DNA of 64,000 nt from Zoogloea oryzae (GCF_030161255.1 NZ_BSPX01000013.1:5555-69554); one strand, 5' to 3'; shown: positions 34,203-42,770, numbered from the stretch's first letter. Translations and numbers: made by a program. The notes: generated from the letters alone by a model not told the origin.

Positions 34203-35027
34203 ATGGCTGCCACTATCAACACCAATGCGATGTCGCTGAATGCGCAACGCAACCTTTCCACGTCCCAGGCCAGCCTGGCGACCTCGGTCCAGCGCCTGTC
34301 CTCCGGCCTGCGCGTCAATAGCGCCAAGGACGATGCTGCCGGTCTGGCGATTGCCGACCGCATGAACTCCCAGGCCAAGGGTTTCGACGTTGCGATCCGC
34401 AACGCCAACGACGGCATCTCGATGGCGCAGACCGCCGAATCGGCAATGCAGGCCGTCACCGACAACCTGCAGCGGATGCGCGAACTGGCCGTCCAGGCTG
34501 CCAACGGCACCTACACCTCGGGTGACCAGGCCAACCTCGACACCGAATTCCAGCAGCTGCAGTCGGAAATCCAGCGCGTCGTCGGCGGCACCACCTTCAA
34601 CGGCCAGAACGTGCTGAACCTCACCTCTGCCGTGACCTTCCAGGTCGGCGCGGGCACTGCCGCCACCGACACCATCACGGTCCAGGGCAGCGCGGTCACC
34701 CTGTCCGGCGTGTCCGCCGCGGTGTCCGGCAGCGTCTCCAGCGTCGGCGCCGCGACCGCAGCGATTGCGAGCATCGACACCCAGATCAACAACCTGAACA
34801 CCGCCCGCGCCACCTGGGGTGCTGTCCAGAACCGCTTCAGCTCGGTCGTGCAGACCCTGTCCGTCGCCTCCGAAAACGCGCAAGCGTCCCGCGGCCGGAT
34901 CATGGATGCCGACTTCGCGAAGGAAACCGCCAACATGACCCGCGCCCAGATCCTCCAGCAGGCTGGCACCGCGATGGTCTCGCAGGCCAACAGCATGCCG
35001 AACAACGTGCTGTCCCTGCTCCAGTAA
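34203..35027 (+). CDS. fliC: Flagellin
   Basis: 274-residue flagellar filament subunit. The conserved N-terminal D0/D1 helices (INTNAMSLNAQRNL, SVQRLSSGLRVNSAKDDAAG) and C-terminal D1/D0 helices (GRIMDADFAKETANMTRAQIL, SMPNNVLSLLQ) enclose a short Thr/Ser/Ala-rich variable domain (~135-190), so the filament surface loop is minimal. Strong ribosome site TAAGGAG eight bases before the ATG. It has its own sigma-28 promoter and long leader. The Ser/Thr-rich centre offers O-glycosylation sites, which matters given the glycosyltransferase operon just upstream. Confidence 0.97.
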   Translation: MAATINTNAMSLNAQRNLSTSQASLATSVQRLSSGLRVNSAKDDAAGLAIADRMNSQAKGFDVAIRNANDGISMAQTAESAMQAVTDNLQRMRELAVQAANGTYTSGDQANLDTEFQQLQSEIQRVVGGTTFNGQNVLNLTSAVTFQVGAGTAATDTITVQGSAVTLSGVSAAVSGSVSSVGAATAAIASIDTQINNLNTARATWGAVQNRFSSVVQTLSVASENAQASRGRIMDADFAKETANMTRAQILQQAGTAMVSQANSMPNNVLSLLQ

Positions 35028-35103
35028 CGCGATACAGACGTAACCCTGACGTGCGCGGCCGCCCACAGGGCGGCGGCGCCGCCAGCACAAGGGGGAGATG
35101 AGC

Positions 35104-35487
35104 ATGAGCATCCAGCCAGTCGGCACAAGCAGCGCGCAGTATGTGCCACCCGTCAATGCCTCGACGGGCGCCGGCGCCTCCCGTGCAACCGAGAACGCCG
35201 CAAGCACCGGCGCGGTTCAGGCATCCCAGAGCACCGCCCAGACCGGCAAGGTCGCGCCCCCGAGCAACGAACAACTCAACCAGGCGGTCAAGCAGATCCA
35301 GGACGTCATCAAGCAGACCGCCAACAGCCTGCAGTTCTCCATCGACGAAGACCTGGGCGTCTCCATCGTCAAGGTGGTGGACACCGAGTCCAAAAAGCTC
35401 ATCCGGCAGATTCCGTCGGAAGAGGTGCTGGCCATCGCCAAGGCGCTCGACAAATTGCAGGGGCTGCTCGTCAAACAGCAGGCCTGA
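35104..35487 (+). CDS. flaG: FlaG family protein
   Basis: 127-residue FlaG homologue. A disordered Ala/Thr/Ser-rich N-terminus precedes the conserved C-terminal domain (LQFSIDEDLGVSIVKVVDTESKKLIRQIP, seen here in parts as LQFSIDEDLG and LIRQIPSEEVL). FlaG proteins influence filament length. The ATG at 35104 is preferred to 35098 because the GGGGGA run (35091-35096) is seven bases away from it. Lies between fliC and fliD, as in many polar flagellates, and ends at a strong terminator. Confidence 0.88.
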   Translation: MSIQPVGTSSAQYVPPVNASTGAGASRATENAASTGAVQASQSTAQTGKVAPPSNEQLNQAVKQIQDVIKQTANSLQFSIDEDLGVSIVKVVDTESKKLIRQIPSEEVLAIAKALDKLQGLLVKQQA

Positions 35488-35531
35488 TCCGGACACCCCA
35501 AGCCGCCAGACCCTCCCCTGGCGCAGATTTG

Positions 35532-35559
35532 ATCCCACCCTCGAGGTGGGATTTTTTTT
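35532..35559 (+). terminator. Strong intrinsic terminator after flaG
   Basis: ATCCCACC (35532-35539) pairs with GGTGGGAT (35545-35552) around a 5-base loop and runs straight into eight T residues (35552-35559). It separates fliC-flaG from the fliD operon, which has its own promoter. Confidence 0.9.
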
Positions 35560-35585
35560 GCCACAACATGCCGGACAGCTGAACC

Positions 35586-35601
35586 TGGCACGACTAATGC
35601 A
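35586..35601 (+). promoter_or_regulatory. Sigma-54 promoter of the fliD operon
   Basis: TGGCACGACTAATGCA matches TGGCACG-N4-TTGCA at all but one position, with the GG/GC spacing of ten. The predicted start is near 35612, 80 bases before the fliD ATG. It follows the flaG terminator directly, so the cap and its chaperones are expressed independently of the sigma-28 flagellin unit. Confidence 0.8.
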
Positions 35602-35692
35602 TTCCAACTGACAACACGCGACCACACTCAAGTTTTCCGGGGTGCGGTCGTAATTTCCGTCAATCGCTTCACCGCACCACAAGGGGTCCATC

Positions 35693-37087
35693 ATGGCCAC
35701 AATCTCATCAGCTGGAGTCGGCTCGGGAATCAACGTCGAATCGCTCGTCAGTTCGCTGATGTCTGTTGAAAAACAGCCCCTTACGAAACTCCAGTCGCGC
35801 CAGAGCAGCTACGAATCGAAGATCTCCGCCCTCGGCACGCTCAAGAGCGCGCTGTCCACCCTGCAGACCGCCGCCAAGGCCCTGACACCGGCAACCGGCA
35901 GCACGGCAACGGCATCTTTGTCCGCCTATAAGGCAACTCTTGCCGATTCGACCATCGCAACGGCAACAACGACCAGCTCGGCGGTTGCCGGCAGCTACTC
36001 CCTCGAAGTCACCGCCCTGGCCACCAGCCAGCGCTACGCGCTGGGCAAGACCTTCGCCGCCGGCGACACGGCGCTCGATTTCGGCACCGACAGCAGCCGC
36101 ACGCTCACCTTCACCAAGGGCAGCACGACCACCACCGTCACCCTGGAAAGCAGCCAGAACACCCTGGCGGCCGTGCGCGACGCCATCAACAAGGCCGAGC
36201 CCGGCGTGAGCGCCTCCATCGTCACCGACACCAGCGGCAAGCAGAACCTGCTGCTCACCGCCACGTCCGGCGGCACCGCCAACGCGGTGACCATCGGCGG
36301 CACCGCCACCTTCATCGACGCTGCCGCACCGGGCTCGCCGATCGCCGCCTCCAGCGCCTTCAACCAGACCCTCGCCGCCAGCGACGCGGCGGTGAAGATC
36401 CAGGGCGTGTCGATCGCCACCAGCGGCAACTCGATCACCAACGCCATTGACGGGGTGAACCTCGAGCTCACCAAGACCGGCACCACCACCCTCTCCGTCA
36501 CCCGCGACAACACCGACCTGAAGAGCAAGCTCGACACCTTCATCAACGCCTACAACAGCCTCAACACCTCGCTGAAAAACCTGGGCGCCTACAACGCCAG
36601 CACCAAGACGGCGGCCGTGCTCAACGGCGACTCGACCCTGCGCAGCATCCAGTCCCAGGTGCGCAACACCATCGGCAGCGTTCCCGCTTCGCTCAGCGGC
36701 GCCACCTTCAAGACCCTCAGCGACATCGGCATCGCCTTTCAGACCGACGGCAGCCTGAAGATCGACAGCGCCAAGTTCGACAAGGCGGCCAGCGCCAACT
36801 TTTCGGCCACCGCCGCAGTGATCGGCGCCTTCGGCAGCACGATGAAGACGACCACCACCAACCTGCTCGCCAGCAACGGGGTGATCGCCAGCCGCACCGA
36901 CGGCCTGAACAGCAGCATCAAATCCATGGGCAATCAGATCGACGCCTTCGAGACGCGCCTGACCATGATCGAAAAGACCTACCGCGCCAAGTTCACCGCG
37001 CTCGACACCAGCATGACCAGCATGACGACCACCAGCAGTTACCTGTCACAGCAGTTGAGCCTTCTCAGCAGCATGGCCAGCAACTAA
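35693..37087 (+). CDS. fliD: Flagellar filament cap protein FliD
   Basis: 464-residue hook-associated protein 2, which caps the filament and helps flagellin fold at the tip. FliD_N is visible at residues 1-~100 (GVGSGINVESLVSSLMSVEK, then a coiled coil), and FliD_C at ~215-445 (VKIQGVSIATSGNSITNAIDGV, ending ALDTSMTSMTTTSSYL). The Ser/Thr/Ala-rich middle is typical. First gene of fliD-fliS-fliT-fliK behind a -24/-12 promoter. Confidence 0.95.
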   Translation: MATISSAGVGSGINVESLVSSLMSVEKQPLTKLQSRQSSYESKISALGTLKSALSTLQTAAKALTPATGSTATASLSAYKATLADSTIATATTTSSAVAGSYSLEVTALATSQRYALGKTFAAGDTALDFGTDSSRTLTFTKGSTTTTVTLESSQNTLAAVRDAINKAEPGVSASIVTDTSGKQNLLLTATSGGTANAVTIGGTATFIDAAAPGSPIAASSAFNQTLAASDAAVKIQGVSIATSGNSITNAIDGVNLELTKTGTTTLSVTRDNTDLKSKLDTFINAYNSLNTSLKNLGAYNASTKTAAVLNGDSTLRSIQSQVRNTIGSVPASLSGATFKTLSDIGIAFQTDGSLKIDSAKFDKAASANFSATAAVIGAFGSTMKTTTTNLLASNGVIASRTDGLNSSIKSMGNQIDAFETRLTMIEKTYRAKFTALDTSMTSMTTTSSYLSQQLSLLSSMASN

Positions 37088-37108
37088 CCCCGACCGGAGA
37101 GCAACTAC

Positions 37109-37522
37109 ATGTCGTTTGGACTCGCGGCCCGTCGCGGCGCTGCTGCCTACAGCGCAGTAGGCGTCGAAACCGGCGTTTCCACCGCCGACCCCCACAAGTT
37201 GATCCTCATGCTTTTCGACGGCGCCATCCTGCAGGTCGGGACGGCCGCCATCGCCCTCGAGAACAAGGACGTCCCCGGCAAGGGCACGGCGATCTCGAAG
37301 GCCATCGAAATCATCCTGAACGGACTCAAGGTCAGTCTCGACTACGAGGCCGGCGGCGAACTCGCCCAGCGCCTCGCTTCCCTCTACGACTACATGACGC
37401 AGCGACTTCTCTACGCTAACCTGCACAACAGCCGGCCCGCGATGGACGAAGTCACTCAACTGCTCACCGAACTGAAAGACGCCTGGGCCGCCATCGGCAA
37501 TTCCGACCAGGCAGACCGTTAG
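37109..37522 (+). CDS. fliS: Flagellin export chaperone FliS
   Basis: 137-residue cytoplasmic chaperone that binds the C-terminal D0 helix of flagellin and prevents premature polymerisation. The N-terminal AYSAVGVETGVSTADPHKLILMLFDGA and the helical YDYMTQRLLYANLHN are characteristic (cited in part: ADPHKLILMLFDGA, YDYMTQRLL). Length is normal for the family. Twenty-one bases after fliD, good GGAG ribosome site. Confidence 0.94.
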   Translation: MSFGLAARRGAAAYSAVGVETGVSTADPHKLILMLFDGAILQVGTAAIALENKDVPGKGTAISKAIEIILNGLKVSLDYEAGGELAQRLASLYDYMTQRLLYANLHNSRPAMDEVTQLLTELKDAWAAIGNSDQADR

Positions 37523-37540
37523 ATTGCCGGAGACATCTTC

Positions 37541-37888
37541 ATGAGTTCCCTCGCCCTCCTGGAACAGATGAGCAACTACTCCACCGAAATGGTGGATGCG
37601 GCGCGCGCCAACGACTGGGATCGCCTGACGCGCCTTGAAAAGCAGGTCGCCTCCCTGCGCGACCGCATCGGCGTCGAAGAGGCCCTGGCCTTTCCGAGCC
37701 GCCCCCGACGCATGTCCGAAGACGAGCGCGCCCGCAAGATCGCCCTGATCCGGCGCATCCTCGACGACGACAAGGAAGTCCGCGTCCACACCGAGCCGTG
37801 GATGGACAGCGTCCGCCAGATGCTCTCCGGCGGCGTGCGCGAACGCAATCTGCGCAACGCCTACGGCGACAACGACGGCGACGCCTGA
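37541..37888 (+). CDS. fliT: Flagellar chaperone FliT-like protein
   Basis: 115-residue, almost entirely helical, highly charged protein in the FliT position after fliS. YSTEMVDAARANDWDRLTRLE resembles the first helices of FliT, which chaperones FliD and in enterics also restrains FlhDC. The family is weakly conserved, so the call rests on size, helical pattern (Leu/Ala heptads) and gene order. Confidence 0.75.
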   Translation: MSSLALLEQMSNYSTEMVDAARANDWDRLTRLEKQVASLRDRIGVEEALAFPSRPRRMSEDERARKIALIRRILDDDKEVRVHTEPWMDSVRQMLSGGVRERNLRNAYGDNDGDA

Positions 37889-37917
37889 TCCAGTGCGGGC
37901 GGGCTGACGAGGCCGTC

Positions 37918-38994
37918 ATGATTCCCGGCGATCTCGCAGCCCGCCTCCGGATGCTCACCGAGGCCAGTTTCTTTCAGGGCGAACCCACCGTCGCCCCCCT
38001 GGCCCGCGTCAAGGGCATCTCGAACCACCTCCCCGATTTCACCCCTGGTCAGCGCATCGTCGCCAACCTCCAGGCCACCAGCGCCGATAACACCTTCCTC
38101 GCCCGGGTCGACGGGCGCGAAGTCACCCTGGCCCTGCCCCAGTCCGTCAAGGCCGGCGACACCCTCGAGCTGGTCGTCAGCCACGTCACGCCCCGGGCCG
38201 TCTTCGCCACCCTCGCCCAGCCGACACCCGACGCCGCAGCCGCCGCCAGCCGCCCGGCCCTCAGCCAGGCCGGCAAGCTGATCAGCTTTCTCCTCACCGG
38301 CCAGCCCGCCCCCGAAACCGCCAGCCTCGCCGGTGGCGAACCCCTGCTCGCATCGCCGCCCACCGCCGGCACCGGCGCCGCCCAGCTCGCCGCCAGACTC
38401 GGCAACGCGGTCAGCCAGAGCGGGCTGTTCTACGAATCCCACCAGGCCCGCTGGCTCTCCGGGCAGATCGACACCGCCAGCCTGAAGCAGGAGCCCCAGG
38501 GCCGCCTCACCGCAACCCAGGCCAGCGCTTCGGCTGCGACCACCAGCACCGGCAACGCGGCATCGGCCGACACCTCCGCTGCTGCCACCTTGCGCCCCGC
38601 CGCCGACAGCCCGTCGCCCATCCCCGAACGCCTGCTGCCGCTGGTCCATCAGCAACTCGACGCCATCGCCACCCAGCACATGGTGTGGCAGGGCCAGGTG
38701 TGGCCCGGGCAGATGATGGAATGGGAGATCGAAGACCCGGAGCAGGATCGCGCCGCAGCCGAAGAAGGCGCCGAGCCCTACTGGAACACCACCCTGCGCC
38801 TCACCCTGCCGGGTCTGGGCGGCGTCGAGGCCCGCCTCCACCTCACCCCGGCCGGCGTGGCCATGCGCCTGATCACCGACAGCGACACCACTCGCGACGC
38901 CCTCGACGCCGGCCAGCAGCGCCTGGCCGACGCCCTTGCCGCGGCCAACGTGCCCCTCACCGGCCTCGTCGCCGAGCGCCGGAGCACCCCGTGA
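37918..38994 (+). CDS. fliK: FliK-like flagellar hook-length control protein
   Basis: 358 residues. An N-terminal beta-rich segment (GQRIVANLQATSADNTFLARVDGREVTL) and an Ala/Pro/Thr-rich linker precede a C-terminal Flg_hook domain (~235-355: WPGQMMEWEIED, LRLTLPGLGGVEARLHLTPAG, ADALAAANVPLTGL). Proteins of this type measure hook length and switch the export gate to filament substrates. Some species carry a second, main FliK elsewhere. The ATG at 37918 is used; upstream residues of the long frame belong to fliT in another frame. Stop overlaps the next gene's GTG (GTGA). Confidence 0.75.
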   Translation: MIPGDLAARLRMLTEASFFQGEPTVAPLARVKGISNHLPDFTPGQRIVANLQATSADNTFLARVDGREVTLALPQSVKAGDTLELVVSHVTPRAVFATLAQPTPDAAAAASRPALSQAGKLISFLLTGQPAPETASLAGGEPLLASPPTAGTGAAQLAARLGNAVSQSGLFYESHQARWLSGQIDTASLKQEPQGRLTATQASASAATTSTGNAASADTSAAATLRPAADSPSPIPERLLPLVHQQLDAIATQHMVWQGQVWPGQMMEWEIEDPEQDRAAAEEGAEPYWNTTLRLTLPGLGGVEARLHLTPAGVAMRLITDSDTTRDALDAGQQRLADALAAANVPLTGLVAERRSTP

Positions 38995-39293
38995 ACCGCC
39001 CCGAGCACCCCGGCGAGCAGCGTGCCGAGGCGGTCGCCCTCGCCTACACCGCCGGGCAGTCCGCCCCGACCGTGGTGGCCAAGGGCCGCGGCCTGATCGC
39101 CGCCGAAATCATCAACCGGGCCAAGGATGCCGGGGTGTACGTCCACGAATCCCCCGAACTGGTCGCCCTGCTCATGCAGGTGGACCTGGACGCCCGGATT
39201 CCCCCCGAACTCTACGTGGCTGTGGCCGAACTGCTCGCCTGGCTGTACGCCATCGAGAACGGCCAATCCGACAACCGACCACCGCCCAAATGA
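38991..39293 (+). CDS. FlhB C-terminal homologue (export-switch protein)
   Basis: 100 residues matching only the cytoplasmic tail of FlhB/YscU (AVALAYTAGQSAPTVVAKGRGLIAAEIINRA; HESPELVALL; ELYVAVAELLAWLY, quoted in part). The autocleavage motif NPTH of full FlhB is absent; SAPTVVAKG aligns just after it. Such FhlB/FlhX proteins accompany fliK in many bacteria and can replace the cleaved FlhB fragment in specificity switching. GTG start overlaps the fliK stop, so translation is coupled. Confidence 0.85.
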   Translation: MNRPEHPGEQRAEAVALAYTAGQSAPTVVAKGRGLIAAEIINRAKDAGVYVHESPELVALLMQVDLDARIPPELYVAVAELLAWLYAIENGQSDNRPPPK

Positions 39294-39295
39294 CA

Positions 39296-39316
39296 ACGGC
39301 CCCGAAACGGGGCCGT
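39296..39316. terminator. Bidirectional hairpin after the fliK unit
   Basis: ACGGCCCCG (39296-39304) pairs perfectly with CGGGGCCGT (39308-39316) around AAA, starting three bases after the stop codon. It sits between convergent units (fliK operon and yggX) and can serve both strands, although T-tracts are poor. Confidence 0.65.
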
Positions 39317-39360
39317 CGATGACACTGCCGCCAGCCCCTGGGCCGGCCGGCAAGCGATGC

Positions 39361-39633
39361 TTACTGCTGGGGCGGAACGTAGCCGCTCACCTGATCTGCG
39401 CCGCCGCCGAAGAAGTAGCGCTCCATCTGCTCGGCCAGATACTTGCGGGCCCGGGCATCCATCAGGTTGAGACGGTTTTCGTTGATCAGCATCGTCTGAT
39501 GCCGCACCCACTGCTGCCAGCCTTCCTTCGAGACGTTCTCGAAGACGCGCTTGCCGAGTTCGCCGGGAAGCGGCGGGAGATCCAGACCTTCAGCCTCGCG
39601 GCCGAGCTTCACACAATTGACCATCCGTGCCAT
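39361..39633 (-). CDS. yggX: Fe(II)-trafficking / oxidative damage protection protein
   Basis: 90-residue YggX family protein, thought to protect iron-sulfur clusters and buffer Fe2+. The N-terminal MVNCVKLGREAEGLDLPPLPG carries the single conserved cysteine (VNCVKLG). WQQWVRHQTMLINENRLNL and YLAEQMERYFFG are diagnostic. Good ribosome site GAGGTGA before the ATG, and a perfect -10 hexamer lies 60 bases upstream. Confidence 0.95.
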   Translation of the reverse strand: MARMVNCVKLGREAEGLDLPPLPGELGKRVFENVSKEGWQQWVRHQTMLINENRLNLMDARARKYLAEQMERYFFGGGADQVSGYVPPQQ

Positions 39634-39692
39634 GTTTCACCTCATGAGTTGGGGATGCCGGCGCGGTTTCACCCTCGCCGGCAGGTGCCGTG

Positions 39693-39698
39693 ATTATA
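39693..39698 (-). promoter_or_regulatory. Probable yggX -10 box
   Basis: TATAAT on the minus strand (complement of attata) in an otherwise GC-rich gap, 60 bases before the yggX start. No good -35 hexamer is visible at 16-18 bp (best ATCGCC). An imperfect 7-bp stem lies at 39657-39682 in the leader. Confidence 0.45.
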
Positions 39699-39730
39699 GG
39701 TCAGCCCGGCCCCGGGGCGATCGCGCCGCA

Positions 39731-41383
39731 TCACGCCACGGTTTCACCGACGGACTCCCGGGCAAACTCCCAGCAGTTGCCGCCCAGCGCCTTGGCCACG
39801 TACATCGCCCGGTCTGCTGCGCCGATCAGGCTTTCGGGGTTGTCCCCGTCCCGGGCGCTGAGGGCGATGCCGATGCTCGCGGTGACGCCGGCCGGCTGAT
39901 TGTTGAAATTGAAGCTCATGCCGGCGATGCACGCGCACAGGCGCCGGGCGAGCTCCGAGAGCTCGCTGGCCGAGGCCGACGGCACGAGGATCGCGAACTC
40001 GTCGCCCCCGAGCCGGAAGAACATCTCGTTGCGCCGGACCACGGACCCCAGCTCGCTCGCCAGATCCACCAGCACCTCATCACCGGCCTGATGGCCGAAG
40101 CGGTCGTTCACCGGCTTGAAGCCGTCCAGGTCGATCGCCAGCAGGCCCACGCACTCCCGATGGCGGCTGCTGTCGGCCAGCATCCGCGCCAGCTCTTCAT
40201 GGAAGCGCCGACGGTTGTAGAGGTTGGTGAGGGGATCGCGCTCGGCCATGTGCAGCAGCTGACGAGCCACGCGGCGCTGCTCGGTGACATCCTCGAACAC
40301 CCAGATCCGCCCGAGCGAGCGCCCGCCGTCCGGCCCCGGCACGACCCGCGAGAAGTCGGTGACGACCCGCCCGTCGCTGAACAGGATCTCGTAGGGTTCG
40401 CTGGGCATGCGGTGGCTCAGCACGTGATTGACGTGCTCCATGAACGCCACCGGATCGGCCACGAACTGCAGCACATGCTGCTGGAGCACCACGTCGCGTA
40501 CGCCCACGAAGCCGTCGCCGTCGTTCATCCGCCAGATTTCGTAGAGGGCGCGGTTGCAATAGACCACCCGCCGATCGGTGTCCATGAACAGGATGCCCAT
40601 CCGCACCACGTCGAGCAGGGCCGACAGGCGCGAACGCTCTTCGTTGCTGCGGCGCAGATAGTGTTCGGAAAGCGCCTGGGCGCGGCGCAGGGCAGCCACG
40701 GTTTCGAGGAGCTTGAACTCCGCCTCCTTGCGCGCCTGCACGTCGCTCATCGTGACCCGCAGCCCGAGGAGCAGGCCCTCGCCGTCGCGGATCGGCTGCC
40801 AGTGACAGCTGATCCACTGCACGCCGCGATTGCCGCTGATGAGCCGGAGCTCGAACTCGCTGATCTGCTCGTCGGCCAGCGCCCGGCGGATCTGGTCCCG
40901 GCAGTAGCTCCGGTCGCGCTCATAGACCACCAGATCGACGAAATCTCCGGCCAGCACCTCGGCGGCGGATCGCCCGGTGTAGCGCTCGATGACCTGGCTC
41001 ACCCAGAAGAAGCGCCCCTCCCGATCGACCCAGCCTTCGAGATTCAGGCCGTCCGCCACCGCCCGCTGGAAATGCCGGCTGATGCCCTCCGCCGGCAGCG
41101 GCGCGAGCAGCGCCCCCGCAGTGGGCTGCACCACCGGCGCGGCCCGAAGGGCGGCAAGTTCGGCCTCGCAGGCGGCAAGCCGGCGACGCAGGAGCATCAG
41201 GTAGATGCCACCGCCCGTCCCGAGCATGGCCGCAAGGCCGGCGCAGATGGTCACGACCGGCGAGGCGAATGCCTCGGGCAGGGCCGCCCAGGCTGGTGCG
41301 GCCGGCAGCGCGAGGGCCAGGCCAACGCCAGCCAGCTGGCGGATGCGGAACGGAAAAACCAGGCGAAGGAGTCGGAAACTCAC
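39731..41383 (-). CDS. PAS-PAS diguanylate cyclase (GGDEF)
   Basis: 550 residues. The hydrophobic N-terminus has one or two membrane helices (LAGVGLALALPAAPAWA; VVTICAGLAAMLGTGGGIYLML), followed by two PAS domains (~110-235 and ~255-375) and a C-terminal GGDEF domain (~385-545). The active site is intact (RLGGDEFAIL; DGFKPVNDRFGHQAGD). The inhibitory-site position upstream reads RRNE rather than RxxD, so product inhibition may be weakened. No EAL domain. Likely makes c-di-GMP in response to a PAS ligand. GTG start; 25 bases downstream of argA. Confidence 0.87.
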   Translation of the reverse strand: MSFRLLRLVFPFRIRQLAGVGLALALPAAPAWAALPEAFASPVVTICAGLAAMLGTGGGIYLMLLRRRLAACEAELAALRAAPVVQPTAGALLAPLPAEGISRHFQRAVADGLNLEGWVDREGRFFWVSQVIERYTGRSAAEVLAGDFVDLVVYERDRSYCRDQIRRALADEQISEFELRLISGNRGVQWISCHWQPIRDGEGLLLGLRVTMSDVQARKEAEFKLLETVAALRRAQALSEHYLRRSNEERSRLSALLDVVRMGILFMDTDRRVVYCNRALYEIWRMNDGDGFVGVRDVVLQQHVLQFVADPVAFMEHVNHVLSHRMPSEPYEILFSDGRVVTDFSRVVPGPDGGRSLGRIWVFEDVTEQRRVARQLLHMAERDPLTNLYNRRRFHEELARMLADSSRHRECVGLLAIDLDGFKPVNDRFGHQAGDEVLVDLASELGSVVRRNEMFFRLGGDEFAILVPSASASELSELARRLCACIAGMSFNFNNQPAGVTASIGIALSARDGDNPESLIGAADRAMYVAKALGGNCWEFARESVGETVA

Positions 41384-41408
41384 ACAGTCACTTTCGCGGC
41401 AATGCCGC

Positions 41409-42770
41409 TCACAGCGTTTTCATGAAAACCTTGGAACGGCGGCTCACGTCGTACATCTCGCGCTTCTGCCGCGGCAGATCCTCGGGCGGCGCCTGCCGGA
41501 AACCCCGCTCCCGGAACCAGTCGGAGGTGCGGGTGGTGAGCACGAACAGCCGCTCGACCCCGATCGCCCGCGCGCGGGACTCCATGCGCTTGAGCAGCAT
41601 CTCGCCCAGCCCAGCCCGGCGGTGCTCCGGCACCACGGCCACACAGGCCATCTCGGCGGCACGCTCGTCGATGAAGGGGTACAGCGCCGCGCAGCCCACC
41701 AGCACGCCGTCGTATTCGACGACGGTGAAGCGTTCGATCTCGGCTTCCAGGCGCTCGCGGCTGCGTCGCACCAGGGTGCCGTCGGCTTCCATCGGGGCGA
41801 TGACCGCGCCCAGCGCGCCCACGTCCTCGATGGTCGCCTCGCGCAGGCGGAACAGCGGATCACGGGTCAGCACCGTGCCCACGCCCAGCGGGGTGAAGAA
41901 TTCGAGCAGCAGGCCGCCGTCCTTGTCCCGGTCGATCAGGTGGGCACGGCCGACGCCCTGGCGCACCGCGCGGATCGCGCAGGGCAGATACAGATCCAGG
42001 TCTTCGGTCATCCCCTCGCCGGCCTTCAGCATGGCCTCGGCGTCGTCGGCGGTGATCGCCTCGATGAGCCCACCCTTCGCGTCCAGCAGGCCCGGCGCGT
42101 CGCACAGGTAGATCAGCTTCTCGGCCTTCAGGGCGATGGCGACCGCTTCGGCCACCGCCTCCATGCTCATGTTGAAGAGCTCGCCCGCCGGCGACACGCC
42201 GAGGGACGACATCAGCACAACGTTCTGCTGATCCAGGTCGGCAGCGATTTCCTCGGCGATCACCTTGCGCACCGCGCCGGTGAAGCCGTAATCGACCCCA
42301 TCCACCACGCCCACCGGCTTGGCGGTGACGAAGTTGCCGCCGGTCACGCGCATGTAGCTGCCAGCCATCGGGGTGTTGGGCAGGCCCTGGGAGAGCAGCG
42401 CCTCGACTTCGATGCGGGTCACCGCCACGGCCGCCTTGACGCATTCGAGGGCGTCAGCGTCGGTGACGCGCAGACCGTTGTGGTAGCGCGGCGTGAGGCC
42501 GCGACGGGCCATCTCGGCCTCGATCTGCGGACGCGCGCCGTGCACCAGCACCAGGCGCACGCCCAGCGCGGCCAGCAGGTTGCAGTCGTAGGCGAGCTTC
42601 TCGGCGAGCTGGCCGGCGGCCACCTCACCGCCAAAGCCCAGCACGAAGGTCTTGCCTCGGAAGGCATGGATGAAGGGCGCAGCCGCCCGCACCCAGGCGA
42701 CGAAGCGCTGGGAAAGATCATTGGGCGCGAGCGCCGGCGAGTTGTCGGGTGAGTTCACGGGATGTTCCAC
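41409..42770 (-). CDS. argA: N-acetylglutamate synthase
   Basis: 453-residue classical ArgA, committing glutamate to arginine synthesis with acetyl-CoA. The N-terminal amino-acid-kinase domain (~30-290: FVLGFGGEVAAG; RLVLVHGARPQIE; VVLMSSLGVSPAGELFNM) is regulatory for arginine. The C-terminal GNAT domain (~300-445) has the acetyl-CoA loop VVPEHRRAGLGEMLL. No ATG fits, so the GTG at 42770 is used, with AAGG five bases before it. Downstream of pap in a probable rsmE-pap-argA-GGDEF run. Confidence 0.93.
   Translation of the reverse strand: MEHPVNSPDNSPALAPNDLSQRFVAWVRAAAPFIHAFRGKTFVLGFGGEVAAGQLAEKLAYDCNLLAALGVRLVLVHGARPQIEAEMARRGLTPRYHNGLRVTDADALECVKAAVAVTRIEVEALLSQGLPNTPMAGSYMRVTGGNFVTAKPVGVVDGVDYGFTGAVRKVIAEEIAADLDQQNVVLMSSLGVSPAGELFNMSMEAVAEAVAIALKAEKLIYLCDAPGLLDAKGGLIEAITADDAEAMLKAGEGMTEDLDLYLPCAIRAVRQGVGRAHLIDRDKDGGLLLEFFTPLGVGTVLTRDPLFRLREATIEDVGALGAVIAPMEADGTLVRRSRERLEAEIERFTVVEYDGVLVGCAALYPFIDERAAEMACVAVVPEHRRAGLGEMLLKRMESRARAIGVERLFVLTTRTSDWFRERGFRQAPPEDLPRQKREMYDVSRRSKVFMKTL

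Noticed and set aside
35058..35097. GC-rich inverted repeat between fliC and flaG as a terminator
   Set aside because: No T-tract follows and flaG starts immediately after; more likely a minor secondary structure within one transcript.
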